Shown here piece by piece: positions 8,953-17,171 of a stretch of 64,000 nucleotides of DNA. Below the pieces are notes generated by a model. It saw nothing but the letters and a program-made list of their open reading frames with translations. It searched no databases and was not told the DNA's origin. Origin of the DNA: Streptomyces violaceoruber (GTDB lineage: Bacteria > Actinomycetota > Actinomycetes > Streptomycetales > Streptomycetaceae); NCBI GenBank assembly GCA_000720805.1, contig JODI01000039.1, forward strand, positions 19,590 to 83,589, written 5' to 3'. The position numbers and the translations under genes are program-made. How positions within the stretch are numbered: the first letter of the stretch is position 1; every line of letters begins with the position of its first letter.

Positions 8953-9786
8953 TCAGACCCGGCGCCAGCGTGCCATCGCGAACGAGAACAGTCCGAAGAG
9001 GACGAACCCGGCGGCGACGCAGACCAGCAGCCACGGTCCGAGGGGTGTCTGGGCGAACGAGCGGAGCGTGTCGTCCAGCCCCTTCGCCTTGTCGGGTTCG
9101 TAGTCGACGGCGGCGCGCACCGCGAAGCCGCCGGCGGCGGCGAACACCGCGCCCCGGGCGACGCCGCCGCCCACCCCGGTCACGTCGACGAGCTTCCGGG
9201 TGCGCGGGGACATCTCCCCCAGCTTGAGCTTGTCGTGGTACTTGCGCAGCAGCGCGCGTGCGGCGATCCACACGCCGGCCACGACGATCCCGGCGCCGGC
9301 CGCGCCCACGAGCCACTGGCCGGCGGGCGCCTCCAGGGCCCGGGCGGTGACGTCCTTGGACTGCTTGTCGCTGGATCCGCTGCCGCCGGAGCCCGCCGCG
9401 AAGGACAGCACCGAGTAGGCGACGAACGAGTAGAAGACCAGGCGCACCCCCGACAGCAGGCGTTTGCTCGCTTTACGGCCGTCGGGTCCCGCCGAGCCGA
9501 ACAGGACCTCGGACAGCCGCCACAGGGCCATGCCGACCAGGCCGATGCCGAGCGCCCACAGCAGGACGGCGCCGAAGGGTTTCTCCGCGAGTTCGGCGAG
9601 GGCTCCGCCGCGGTCCGCCTGCTGCTTGCTGTCGTGGAAGGCGATCTGCAGTGCCAGGACACCCACCAGCAGATAGATGACGCCTCGCGCCGTCAGTCCT
9701 GCCCGTGCGGCGCCTGCGACCGCCGATCCCCTCGCCATCCGGCGGGCCTGCATCCGGCCGGGACTTGCCGTGGCACTCGTGTTCAT
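8953..9786 (-). CDS. DUF1206 membrane protein
   Basis: This 277-residue protein has about six hydrophobic segments arranged as three related pairs, each starting with a short basic loop (for example GLTARGVIYLLVG and GGGVARGAVFAAAG), the pattern of the DUF1206 family. The ATG follows GGAGG by five bases. The function is unknown. In this cluster it lies downstream of a SigB-type sigma gene and an ANTAR-GAF gene, so a stress-linked envelope role is possible but not shown. Confidence 0.82.
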   Translation of the reverse strand: MNTSATASPGRMQARRMARGSAVAGAARAGLTARGVIYLLVGVLALQIAFHDSKQQADRGGALAELAEKPFGAVLLWALGIGLVGMALWRLSEVLFGSAGPDGRKASKRLLSGVRLVFYSFVAYSVLSFAAGSGGSGSSDKQSKDVTARALEAPAGQWLVGAAGAGIVVAGVWIAARALLRKYHDKLKLGEMSPRTRKLVDVTGVGGGVARGAVFAAAGGFAVRAAVDYEPDKAKGLDDTLRSFAQTPLGPWLLVCVAAGFVLFGLFSFAMARWRRV

Positions 9787-9876
9787 GTCGACCTCCTGGA
9801 ATCGGGGATGCCCCGGCCGGAGCCGGACACACCCGGCGCGGACGGTGGTGTTCGACGGCGGGCCGCGTGCGCGGGC

Positions 9877-10734
9877 TCACGACCGTCGCATCCTCAGACC
9901 GCGCAGGGTGCGGCCGAGGCCGTGCAGGTGTTCCAGGGCGTCCAGGACCACCGTGTGCTCATGCCAGGCAAGCCATCGTCCGGTCTCGGTACCGAGCCGG
10001 TCGAGGGCCTTGAGCTGGGCGTTCGTCAGTCCGGACACGGTGTGGGCCAGATGGGCCGAGACCATGCCGACGCACCGTCCGGACGCCGTCGTCAGCGGGA
10101 CGCTGTGACAGGCCCGGCTGCCCGCCGCGAGAATCGCCGCCCGGGCCGGTTCGGTGAAGACCGGGTCCGTCTCCACGTCACGGACGGTGACCTGGGCGAG
10201 CTCCCGGACGGCCTGCGCGCAGGCGGTGCCCTGCTCCCCCACGTGGCCGAAGAACTCGACGAAGTCCGCGGTCAGACCGGTGTGCTTCTCGATGCGCAGG
10301 CCGCCGTGCTCGAGGTCGGGCACCTGCACGTTGCCCATGTCGGTGCCGGTCACGTCGAGCGTCCGGCTCAGCAGGGCTCCGAGTACGGCGCCACGGTGAC
10401 GGCCCCCCGGCCCGGCTCCCGGCGCGAAGCTCACGGCGGGCTCCGGTTGGCGGGCCCGGGACGGGAACCACAGGGTGGCCCGCGGGTCCGGGCGCGGGGC
10501 GCTCAGCAGGGCCTCGGCCAGGGTGCGCATCTTGACGTTGGACCGTTGGGACGACCGCTGCAGCAGGGCGAACGCGCTCTCGGCGTCGGGCAGCGCGTAC
10601 CGCTCCCGCAGCATGCCCTGGGCCTGCGCGATGAGTGGACGGGAGCGGACCCGGGCGCGCAGATCGCGCACCTCGGCCCGCAACCGCTCCAGTTCCTCCC
10701 GCTCCGTGCCGTCGTCGTCGCCGACGACGTTCAT
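9877..10734 (-). CDS. ANTAR-GAF domain regulator
   Basis: This 285-residue protein has an N-terminal coiled coil (residues ~9-33) followed by an ANTAR RNA-binding domain (AQAQGMLRERYALPDAESAFALLQ), then a GAF domain in residues ~105-265. ANTAR proteins bind paired hairpins in nascent RNA and act as antiterminators. The usual order is sensor first and ANTAR last; here it is reversed. It starts only 10 bases after the DUF5133 gene, and its own sensor ligand is unknown. Confidence 0.8.
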   Translation of the reverse strand: MNVVGDDDGTEREELERLRAEVRDLRARVRSRPLIAQAQGMLRERYALPDAESAFALLQRSSQRSNVKMRTLAEALLSAPRPDPRATLWFPSRARQPEPAVSFAPGAGPGGRHRGAVLGALLSRTLDVTGTDMGNVQVPDLEHGGLRIEKHTGLTADFVEFFGHVGEQGTACAQAVRELAQVTVRDVETDPVFTEPARAAILAAGSRACHSVPLTTASGRCVGMVSAHLAHTVSGLTNAQLKALDRLGTETGRWLAWHEHTVVLDALEHLHGLGRTLRGLRMRRS

Positions 10735-10744
10735 CCGCGTGCCG

Positions 10745-10969
10745 TCACTCGGGCACCTGCGCGACTTCGTGCTCCGGGACGGCCTCCAGCAGCCGGTGGG
10801 CGGCCTCCAGGGCCAGCCTCACATCGCGCGTCCCGGTCGACACGCACAGCGTGTAGGCGAGGTCGCGGGCCCGCGGACCGGGTCCGCCCGCACCGGCGGC
10901 CTCCTCGGCGGCCAGCGCCTCGTACTCGTCGACGAGTCCGCGCAGGAACGCGGGGTGAGGGATCAGCAT
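10745..10969 (-). CDS. DUF5133 small protein
   Basis: This 74-residue protein begins with LIPHPAFLRGLVDEYEAL, a signature of the small Streptomyces DUF5133 family, and ends with LEAAHRLLEAVPEHEV. It is helical with no membrane segment. It sits between the sigma-factor gene (33-base gap) and the ANTAR-GAF gene (10-base gap), so it is very likely co-transcribed with them. Function unknown. Confidence 0.75.
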   Translation of the reverse strand: MLIPHPAFLRGLVDEYEALAAEEAAGAGGPGPRARDLAYTLCVSTGTRDVRLALEAAHRLLEAVPEHEVAQVPE

Positions 10970-11002
10970 CCGTCCTGTTCCTCCTTCACCTCAGGCTTCA
11001 AC

Positions 11003-11863
11003 TCAGGCCACCCGCCCGCCCGGGCCGCGGCCGTTCGCCCGCTGTCCCATCACCTCGGCGCGCACCCGGGCGCAGCTGCGGCTGATGAGGCGGGAGACGT
11101 GCATCTGGGAGATGCCGAGTTGGTCGGCGATGCGGCTTTGGGTCATGTCCTCGAAGAAGCGCATGTAGAGGATGGCGCGCTCCCGCTCGGGCAGCCGGCG
11201 CAGGCCCTCCTTGGCGGACTCGCGGTCGACGACCGTGTCGTACGAGCTGTCCGAGGCGCCCAGCGTGTCCACGAGGCTGTAGCCGTCGTCACCGGCCGAG
11301 AGTTCGGCGTCCAGCGACAGGGTGCTGAAGCTTTCGAGGGCCTCCATCCCGGCGGCGACCTCGTCCTCGGTGAGCCCGGTGTGGGCGGCGATGTCGGCCG
11401 CCGAGGGCTCGGGGGAGCCGGGGCTCTGGGTCAGTTCACGGCGGGCCACACGCACCTTGTTGCGCAGTTCCTGCACCCGGCGGGGCACGCGCAGCGCCCA
11501 CATCCGGTCCCGGAAGTGCCGCTTGACCTCACCGGTGATGGTGGGCACGGCGTAACTCTCGAAGGCGCCGCGTTCGGGTTCGAACCGGTCGATCGCCTTC
11601 ACCAGTCCCAGCGCCGCCACCTGCCGGAGGTCCTCGACGGACTCGCCGCGGTCACGGAAGCGGCCGGCGATCCGGTGGGCCATGGGCAGCCAGGCGGTGA
11701 CGAGTTCGTCGCGGACGGCGTCCCGCTCGGGACCGTCCTCCAGCTCGGCCATACGGGCGAAGAGGGCCGCGGTGTCGGGAGCGTCGTCGTGACGACGTCG
11801 GTTGTTCGAGGACGTCTGCTGACCGGGCGTACCGGGACGGCTTGTCGACATATCGATGAGCAT
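11003..11863 (-). CDS. SigB/SigF-family RNA polymerase sigma factor
   Basis: This 286-residue group 3 sigma factor shows region 2 (VEDLRQVAALGLVKAIDRFE and GEVKRHFRDRMWALRVPRRV), region 3 (AHTGLTEDEVAAGMEAL) and region 4 with a helix-turn-helix (SRIADQLGISQMHVSRLISR). Such Streptomyces factors direct osmotic, oxidative and developmental stress regulons and recognise GNNTN(14-16)GGGTA(C/T) promoters. It has a ~25-residue N-terminal extension. ATG 11863 has CAGGAG nine bases upstream; a second ATG at 11851 is possible. It heads the group down to 8492. Confidence 0.92.
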   Translation of the reverse strand: MLIDMSTSRPGTPGQQTSSNNRRRHDDAPDTAALFARMAELEDGPERDAVRDELVTAWLPMAHRIAGRFRDRGESVEDLRQVAALGLVKAIDRFEPERGAFESYAVPTITGEVKRHFRDRMWALRVPRRVQELRNKVRVARRELTQSPGSPEPSAADIAAHTGLTEDEVAAGMEALESFSTLSLDAELSAGDDGYSLVDTLGASDSSYDTVVDRESAKEGLRRLPERERAILYMRFFEDMTQSRIADQLGISQMHVSRLISRSCARVRAEVMGQRANGRGPGGRVA

Positions 11864-12002
11864 GCGGAATCGCTCCTGAGCGGTCGGTTCAGGGAATTAC
11901 CGCGGGAAGGTCGCTGCCCGGATGACCTGGAAGAGGCCCCGGAGCAGCCACACCGCTCCCGCTGGCGCGCCTCCGGTCCGAAGCACGAAACTGCGTCTGC
12001 CC

Positions 12003-12018
12003 TGCCCCCCTGGGGGCA
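12003..12018 (-). terminator. Short GC hairpin after the HATPase gene
   Basis: TGCCCC (12003-12008) pairs with GGGGCA (12013-12018) just past the HATPase stop. The stem is short, the loop small and no T-run follows, so it is only a weak terminator candidate. Confidence 0.3.
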
Positions 12019-12039
12019 AACTCGGATTCCGAAAACTCT

Positions 12040-12483
12040 TCAGGACAGGGGCACCATGGCGGTGATGCACTTACCGCCGGACGGCAGGTCGGTCACCCGG
12101 ATGTCGTGGGCCAGCCTGCAGACGATGGGCCAGCCGTGGCCGCCGATCCGGCGCCGGCCCCGCCGGTCCACCGGCGGGGCGACGACCGGTACGTCGTCAC
12201 TGCGGTCGCACACCGACACGCGGACGTCGGGTCCCACGACGTCGACGTGGAAGTCGGTGATGCCACCGCCGTGCAGGATGGCGTTGGTGGTGAGTTCCGA
12301 TGTGACGAGCAGGGCGTCGGAGAGGGCGTCCGCGTCGCACCGTGTGCGGGTGGCACGGCAGCGTTCGGTCACGGCCCGCTCCACGGCCCTGCGCGCCTCG
12401 GCCGGTTTGCACGGCCCGGCATGACCGCGCCGGTCGGCGGCGAACGGCTCGAGGACGATTTCGGTCCTGTGCTGGTCGCACAT
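12040..12483 (-). CDS. HATPase_c anti-sigma-type regulatory kinase
   Basis: This protein of 147 residues (from ATG 12483) has the GHKL N box SELTTNAILHGGG and a RRIGGHGWPIV lid segment, like RsbW/SpoIIAB-type kinases that bind sigma factors or phosphorylate anti-anti-sigma proteins. ATG 12483 follows AGGGAG by about eight bases; an upstream ATG at 12606 would add 41 low-complexity residues. The 176-base gap to the sigma gene, both on the minus strand, makes functional pairing plausible. The N-terminal part is Cys/Arg-rich and degenerate. Confidence 0.75.
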   Translation of the reverse strand: MCDQHRTEIVLEPFAADRRGHAGPCKPAEARRAVERAVTERCRATRTRCDADALSDALLVTSELTTNAILHGGGITDFHVDVVGPDVRVSVCDRSDDVPVVAPPVDRRGRRRIGGHGWPIVCRLAHDIRVTDLPSGGKCITAMVPLS

Positions 12484-12717
12484 CCCTGTGACTCCCTGAT
12501 CGCTGAAAGAAGAGGCGGCCCGTTGCGGCGACGTCCGCGACCGTCCCGTCCGGCGCGCGGGCGCCTGGGTTCCCGGCGGCTCTGACCGCACCGCCGCAGT
12601 TGTCATGCACCCCCGCTGCGCGGGCCCTGTGCAGGTCTCTCTCTTTCGGCTGACCTCTCCCCGGCATACCAAACCCCTCCTTCCGGGCGTGAAACGGGCC
12701 ATCGTGGCGCGCTGAGC

Positions 12718-12723
12718 GGGTAC
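12718..12723 (+). promoter_or_regulatory. SigB-type -10 hexamer GGGTAC
   Basis: GGGTAC lies ten bases before the start of the small hypothetical gene at 12733, which would give an almost leaderless transcript. No GNNTN -35 is found at the proper spacing, so this is only a candidate. Confidence 0.3.
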
Positions 12724-12732
12724 GCGGATGCC

Positions 12733-12957
12733 ATGACCGATGTGGTGGACTCAGACGAACTGCTGCGGCGCATCCAGCGCGCCCGGGCCTGCGCGGAAGA
12801 GGAGGAGCGGGCCTGGAGGACCCGGCGCGAGACCCTCCGGCAGACCGATCCGGACGGGGCGCGTGACGCGGAGGTGCGCAGCGTGGCCTACGAGAGTGTG
12901 CTCAGGGTGCTGGACGAGATCGTGACACCCGGCAAGCACGGTACGGAGGAGGCGTGA
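12733..12957 (+). CDS. Small hypothetical protein
   Basis: This 74-residue highly charged helical protein (RIQRARACAEEEERAWRTRR) has no recognised family, signal peptide or membrane segment. Third-position GC is high, which supports coding. It is divergent from the HATPase gene, and its ATG is only ten bases after a GGGTAC hexamer. No clear ribosome site is visible, which fits a leaderless message. Confidence 0.6.
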   Translation: MTDVVDSDELLRRIQRARACAEEEERAWRTRRETLRQTDPDGARDAEVRSVAYESVLRVLDEIVTPGKHGTEEA

Positions 12958-13062
12958 GAAACGGTGGACGGCGTGGTCACACGGGCTGACTGAACGGCTG
13001 TCGCCCGGGCCGTCACCCGCGCGGACTGATTGGCGCCCGCGGCGGGCGGGCACCCGCGCTCC

Positions 13063-14538
13063 ATGACTGACCACACCCGCGCACCCGTTCTGGAAGCACT
13101 GGCCGACTATCACCGCGAGGGACGGCTGACGTTCGCGCCGCCGGGTCACAAGCAGGCCCGGGGCGCGGATCCCGCGGTGCGGGAGGTGCTCGGGGACGCG
13201 GTCTTCCTCGGTGACGTGCTGGCCTCGGGCGGGCTCGACGACCGGCTCACCCGAGGCCGGGTACTGGAACGCGCCGAGGAGCTGATGGCCGACGCCGTCC
13301 ACGCGAAGACCACGTTCTTCACCACGTGCGGCAGTTCCCTGTCCGTCAAGGCGGCGATGCTGGCCGTCGCCGGGCCGCACGAGAAGCTGCTGATCGGTCG
13401 GGACGCCCACAAGTCCGTCGTGTCGGGACTGATCCTGGCCGGGATCGAGCCTGTCTGGGTGGAGCCGCGGTGGGACGCCGAGCGGCATCTGGCGCATCCG
13501 CCGTCCGCCGCCGAGTTCGACGCCGCCTTCGACTCCCATCCCGATGCCAAGGGCGCGCTGATCACCAGCCCGACCCCGTACGGTGCCTGCGCGGACCTGC
13601 GGGCGGTCGCCGAGGTGTGTCACCGCCGCTCGGTTCCGCTCATCGTGGACGAGGCCTGGGGCGCCCATCTGCCCTTCCACCCGGATCTGCCGTCCTGGGC
13701 GATGGACGCCGGCGCCGACATCTGCGTCACCAGCATCCACAAGATGGGCAGCGGTCTGGAGCAGGGTTCCGTCTTCCATCTGCAAGGCGATCTGGTCCCG
13801 GCCGAGCTGTTGCGGATGCGGGCCGACCTGCTGGGCACCACCAGCCCGTCGGTGCTGCTGTACGCGGGGCTCGACGGCTGGCGGCGCCAGATGGCGCTGC
13901 ACGGCGAGGAGCTCATGGGCGGCGCGCTGGAGCTGGCCGCCGAGGTCCGGGCCGCCGTCGAGGAGATCGACGGGATGCACGTCAACGACCGGGACGATTT
14001 CTGCGGTGCGGGGCAGGCCGACGACTTCGACCCGCTGCCCGGGGTCATCGACGTCGAGGCGCTCGGGATCTCCGGGTACCAGGCGGCCGACTGGCTGCGC
14101 GAGCGGCAGGGCATCGACGCGCACCTGAACGACCACCGCCGCATCGGCATGCAGATCACCCACGCCGACGACCACGAGACGACCGGCCAACTGCTCAGGG
14201 CGCTGAAGGAGCTGGCGCAGGCCGCGCCCGACCTGCCCCCGGCGCCGCGGGTGGAGGTACCGTCGCCGGGTGAGCTGCGGATGCCCCAGGCCCTGCTGCC
14301 CCGGGACGCCTTCTTCGGGCCCGCCGAGAACGTGCCGCTCTCCGAGGCCGCCGGCCGGGTCTCCGCGGAGATGATCACGCCGTATCCACCCGGCATCCCG
14401 GCCGTCCTGCCCGGCGAACGACTGACCGAGCCGGTACTGCGGTACCTGCGCACCGGACGGGACTCGGGGATGAACCTTCCCGACGCCACCGACTCCGAGC
14501 TGGAGACGATCAGGGTGGCGCCCCGGGACGCCGAGTGA
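13063..14538 (+). CDS. Orn/Lys/Arg decarboxylase family PLP enzyme
   Basis: This 491-residue protein has the fold-type I PLP layout: FAPPGHKQARG near the N-terminus, TTCGSSLSVKAAML binding the phosphate, VDEAWGAH with Asp196 for the pyridine nitrogen, and SIHKMGSG with Lys227 as the Schiff-base lysine. The C-terminal domain includes ITPYPPGIPAVLPGE, typical of the family. It should decarboxylate a basic amino acid to a polyamine-type product; which one cannot be told. ATG 13063 is preferred over an upstream frame at 13030. No antiporter gene is adjacent. Confidence 0.88.
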   Translation: MTDHTRAPVLEALADYHREGRLTFAPPGHKQARGADPAVREVLGDAVFLGDVLASGGLDDRLTRGRVLERAEELMADAVHAKTTFFTTCGSSLSVKAAMLAVAGPHEKLLIGRDAHKSVVSGLILAGIEPVWVEPRWDAERHLAHPPSAAEFDAAFDSHPDAKGALITSPTPYGACADLRAVAEVCHRRSVPLIVDEAWGAHLPFHPDLPSWAMDAGADICVTSIHKMGSGLEQGSVFHLQGDLVPAELLRMRADLLGTTSPSVLLYAGLDGWRRQMALHGEELMGGALELAAEVRAAVEEIDGMHVNDRDDFCGAGQADDFDPLPGVIDVEALGISGYQAADWLRERQGIDAHLNDHRRIGMQITHADDHETTGQLLRALKELAQAAPDLPPAPRVEVPSPGELRMPQALLPRDAFFGPAENVPLSEAAGRVSAEMITPYPPGIPAVLPGERLTEPVLRYLRTGRDSGMNLPDATDSELETIRVAPRDAE

Positions 14539-14551
14539 GGAGCGAGTGAAA

Positions 14552-14567
14552 CGGGTCACGTGACCCG
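14552..14567. promoter_or_regulatory. 16-bp perfect palindrome upstream of the sRNA promoter
   Basis: CGGGTCACGTGACCCG is a perfect palindrome ending eight bases before the proposed -35 box at 14576. That placement suits an activator or repressor of the small RNA. There is no loop or T-run, so it is unlikely to be the decarboxylase terminator. Confidence 0.5.
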
Positions 14568-14575
14568 GATTCGGC

Positions 14576-14605
14576 TTCACGCCACCGCCCTCGATGGTTT
14601 AGCGT
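14576..14605 (+). promoter_or_regulatory. Vegetative-type promoter of the sRNA candidate
   Basis: TTCACG (14576-14581) and TAGCGT (14600-14605) are spaced by 18 bases, close to the Streptomyces HrdB pattern TTGACN-18-TAGRPT. The predicted start is near 14612. Confidence 0.55.
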
Positions 14606-14611
14606 TCATGC

Positions 14612-14701
14612 ATACGTGGCCACGGAGTCGACGACCCCAGTCCTCCGTGCGCCACCACCTACTGCCCTGGCTGGCCTCCCCCGTCCAGCCAGGGCTTTTT
14701 T
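14612..14701 (+). ncRNA. Structured small RNA candidate (~90 nt)
   Basis: The region has a promoter, two hairpins and a terminator but no ORF. Hairpin 1: GTGGC-CACGGAG (14616-14627) pairs with CTCCGTG-c-GCCAC (14643-14655), a 12-bp stem with one bulged C and a 15-base loop containing CCCC. Hairpin 2 is the terminator stem with loop CCTCCCCCGT. Paired hairpins with C-rich loops ahead of a terminator recall the actinobacterial 6C RNA motif, but membership is not shown. The target is unknown. Start and end are inferred from the promoter and T-run. Confidence 0.65.
14664..14701 (+). terminator. Strong intrinsic terminator
   Basis: GCCCTGGCTGG (14664-14674) pairs perfectly with CCAGCCAGGGC (14685-14695), followed by six T residues (14696-14701). 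Canonical T-tailed terminators are uncommon in Streptomyces, and no ORF precedes this one. Confidence 0.85.
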
Positions 14702-15054
14702 CTGCCCTCGGCCGGACGGGGAGAGCGGAAGACCCGGTGTCGGAGGACGCGGTGACCGCCGCCGGGCCACGGTGAGAGCGTTCTCGCCGATGTCCGTCCC
14801 TGCGCTGTGCAGGCGCTGCGTTGCCCCATGGCCTGCGAGGCATCGGCGTCCTGCCCGAGGGCGCTCGGAGCCGTTTTCCACGCACGGACCCGCCGCGCCC
14901 TTGCACTCTGACCCACCACGCCCTTCCGCCGGTGCCCCATCGCGGTGGCCGGTCCCCTGGGCCCGGTCAGGCTGATCCTGCGGCGTATGTCGCTGCGCCC
15001 TCCCGTCCCCGCGATCCCCGGGGCCTGAGGCACGGGCCCGGCACCCCCACCGGT

Positions 15055-15172
15055 CGGCGGCGGTACGACGCGGCACGCGGCCGGGCTGTCGGCGTGCCTG
15101 CTCGTGCCGGGCTGCACGGCGGCGGTACGACGCGGCACGCGGCCGGGCTGTCGGCGTGCCTGCTCGTGCCGG
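15055..15172. repeat. 56-bp tandem direct repeat (period 62)
   Basis: Positions 15055-15110 and 15117-15172 are identical 56-bp copies separated by six bases. They lie in the noncoding interval about 190 bases before the cNMP gene. This looks like a recent local duplication; no function is evident. Confidence 0.85.
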
Positions 15173-15364
15173 CCTGCGGCGCCCTGGTCCTCGTACCGCC
15201 ACCGTGGGCCCTGTGCGCGGCCGTCCCGCCCGAGCCGCAGCCCCCCCCCGCCGGGAAATTCCGAGACCGATTCTCGTCCCCGCCGAGGTGCCCCCGGCGC
15301 CGCCAGCCGCTGAAATGGGCGTAGGGAAGAACCGGAATCCGTCGCCGGCGAGGAGCCCCGTGTC

Positions 15365-15820
15365 ATGACCAAAGCGATCAAACTGCTGCCCGCCCTTCCG
15401 CCTCCGCAGCGCGGGCGTCTGATGGGACTGGCCCGGGAGGTGTCGTTCGCCGAGGACACCCGGATCTTCGAGGCGGGCGGCACGGCCGACCGGTTCTGGG
15501 TCATCCGTTCCGGCGCGGTGTCGCTGACCCAGCAGGTGACGTCCCATCAGCGGGTGACCGTGGCCGGCCTCGGCGCGGGCGACCTGCTCGGCTGGTCGTG
15601 GCTGTTCCCGCCGTACCGGTGGGACTTCGGCGCGGAGGCCTTCAGCCCGGTGCGCGCCTACGAGTTCGACGCGGCCTCGGTGCTCAGGCTGTGCGAGGAG
15701 GAGCCGCAGCTGGGGGTGATCCTGGTACGCACGGTGGCCGAGATCCTCGCGCACCGGCTGGAGACGACCCGGGGCAAGCTGCTGGAGCAGTACACGACGC
15801 GCCGGCGCGGCACCCTGTAG
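15365..15820 (+). CDS. Cyclic nucleotide-binding (Crp-type) domain protein without HTH
   Basis: This 151-residue protein is a stand-alone cNMP-binding beta-barrel (residues ~12-125: IFEAGGTADRFWVIRSGAVSL, LGAGDLLGWSWLFPPYRW) with a short C-terminal helix and no DNA-binding domain. The phosphate-binding cassette deviates from cAMP-binding CRP, so the ligand is uncertain. The start has GAGGAG nine bases upstream. It converges with the MFS gene after 10 bases. Confidence 0.8.
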   Translation: MTKAIKLLPALPPPQRGRLMGLAREVSFAEDTRIFEAGGTADRFWVIRSGAVSLTQQVTSHQRVTVAGLGAGDLLGWSWLFPPYRWDFGAEAFSPVRAYEFDAASVLRLCEEEPQLGVILVRTVAEILAHRLETTRGKLLEQYTTRRRGTL

Positions 15821-15830
15821 GGCACCGGCC

Positions 15831-17132
15831 TCAGATGCGGTAGCGGCGCAGCGCCGGGATCGCGAAGGCCAGGCCCAGCATGACGGCGATCACCAGGAGC
15901 CCGCCGCCGGCGACCGCCGTGCGGGCGCCGAAGGCGGAGCCGGCCGTGCCGTGCAGGACGTCGGCCAGGCGCGGGCCGCCCGCCACGACGACGGTGAAGA
16001 CGCCCTGCATGCGGCCGCGCATCTCGTCGGTCGCGGCCGACAGCAGGATCGCCCCGCGGAAGACCATGGAGACCATGTCGGCGACGCCGGCGACGGCCAG
16101 GAACACCACCGCGAGCCACAGGCTGTCCGTCAGTCCGAAGCCGGTGATGGCGGCGCCCCAGGCGACCACCGCCCCGATCACCATCCAGCCGTGCCGGCGG
16201 GCCCGGGAGAAGGTGCCGGACAGCAGTCCTCCGACGACCGCGCCGATGGGGATCGCCGCGAACAGGAGTCCGAGGGCGAGCCCTTCGCCGTAGGGGGCGT
16301 ACGTCTGGGAGGCGAGCTGGGGGAACAGGGCGCGGGGCATGCCGAAGACCATCGCGATGATGTCGGCGAGGAAGGACAGCAGCAGCACCTTGTGCGCGGC
16401 GATGTAACGGAACCCGGCGACGATCTCCCGTACGCCCGCGCGGCGCGCCACGGCGGACGCCAGCGGGGGCAGCCCGGGCAGTTTGTGGACCGCCCACACC
16501 GTGACGCACAGGGCCAGGGCGTCGATGAGGTACAGCTCCGGCAGGCCGATGACGGGGATCAGGACACCGGCGAGCAGCGGTCCGACGACCTGGCCGGTCT
16601 GCATGACGGTGGAGCCGAGGGCGTTGGCGGCGGGCAGTTGGCCCTCGGGCACCAGGCGGGCGATGGAGGCGTTGCGGGCCGGGGCGTTCAGTCCCCAGAA
16701 CGCCTGCTGCACGGCGAGCAGCACCATGAGGACGGCCACCGAGTCGAGCCCGCCGACGGCCTGGAGCCAGAACAGGACCGAGGTGACGGCGATGCCGCTG
16801 TTGGTGATCAGCAGCAGCTTGCGCCGGTCCATGGTGTCGGCGACCGCGCCGCCCCAGAGGGCGAACACGATCAGCGGCAGCAGTCCGGCGAGGCTGGCGG
16901 CGCCCACCCAGGCCGAGGATCCGGTGATGTCGTAGATCTGCTTGGGCACGGCGACGGCGGTGAGCTGGCTGCCGACGGCCGTGACGATCGTGGAGGACCA
17001 CAGGCGGCGGTAGGCGGGTATGCGCAGGGGACGGGTGTCCATGGCCAAGCGGCGCCAGCCACGCCGGGGTGCTTCCACCTCGGCCGCGGCGGGTGTCTGC
17101 GGTTCGGTGCTGCTGCTCTCACTGGTGTCCAC
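15831..17132 (-). CDS. MFS transporter (EntS-like exporter family)
   Basis: This 433-residue protein has about 12 hydrophobic segments and begins PAYRRLWSSTIVTAVGSQLTAVAVP, as in the EntS/MFS_3 exporter group; the loop DTMDRRKLL fits the conserved MFS A-motif region. It should export a small molecule by proton antiport; substrate unknown. The start is GTG 17132 with AGGAAG upstream. A ~30-residue acidic N-terminal extension precedes the first membrane segment. Two direct repeats lie upstream at 17172 and 17205. Confidence 0.85.
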   Translation of the reverse strand: MDTSESSSTEPQTPAAAEVEAPRRGWRRLAMDTRPLRIPAYRRLWSSTIVTAVGSQLTAVAVPKQIYDITGSSAWVGAASLAGLLPLIVFALWGGAVADTMDRRKLLLITNSGIAVTSVLFWLQAVGGLDSVAVLMVLLAVQQAFWGLNAPARNASIARLVPEGQLPAANALGSTVMQTGQVVGPLLAGVLIPVIGLPELYLIDALALCVTVWAVHKLPGLPPLASAVARRAGVREIVAGFRYIAAHKVLLLSFLADIIAMVFGMPRALFPQLASQTYAPYGEGLALGLLFAAIPIGAVVGGLLSGTFSRARRHGWMVIGAVVAWGAAITGFGLTDSLWLAVVFLAVAGVADMVSMVFRGAILLSAATDEMRGRMQGVFTVVVAGGPRLADVLHGTAGSAFGARTAVAGGGLLVIAVMLGLAFAIPALRRYRI

Positions 17133-17171
17133 GGGCTTCCTGGCTGCTCGTTACATCTATCCGGTCCAGGG

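Larger units (their letters stand above)
14539..15364. other. 826-base gene-free interval
   Basis: No convincing protein gene lies between the decarboxylase and the cNMP gene. Open frames here lack family resemblance and consistent codon bias. The interval holds a palindrome, promoter, small-RNA candidate and terminator in its first 170 bases, a 56-bp direct repeat at 15055-15172, and featureless GC-rich sequence in between. Confidence 0.6.

Noticed and set aside
14606..15754. Long minus-strand open frame across the gene-free interval
   Set aside because: It lacks family resemblance and overlaps the cNMP gene, whose codon bias is clear. The long frame follows from high GC.
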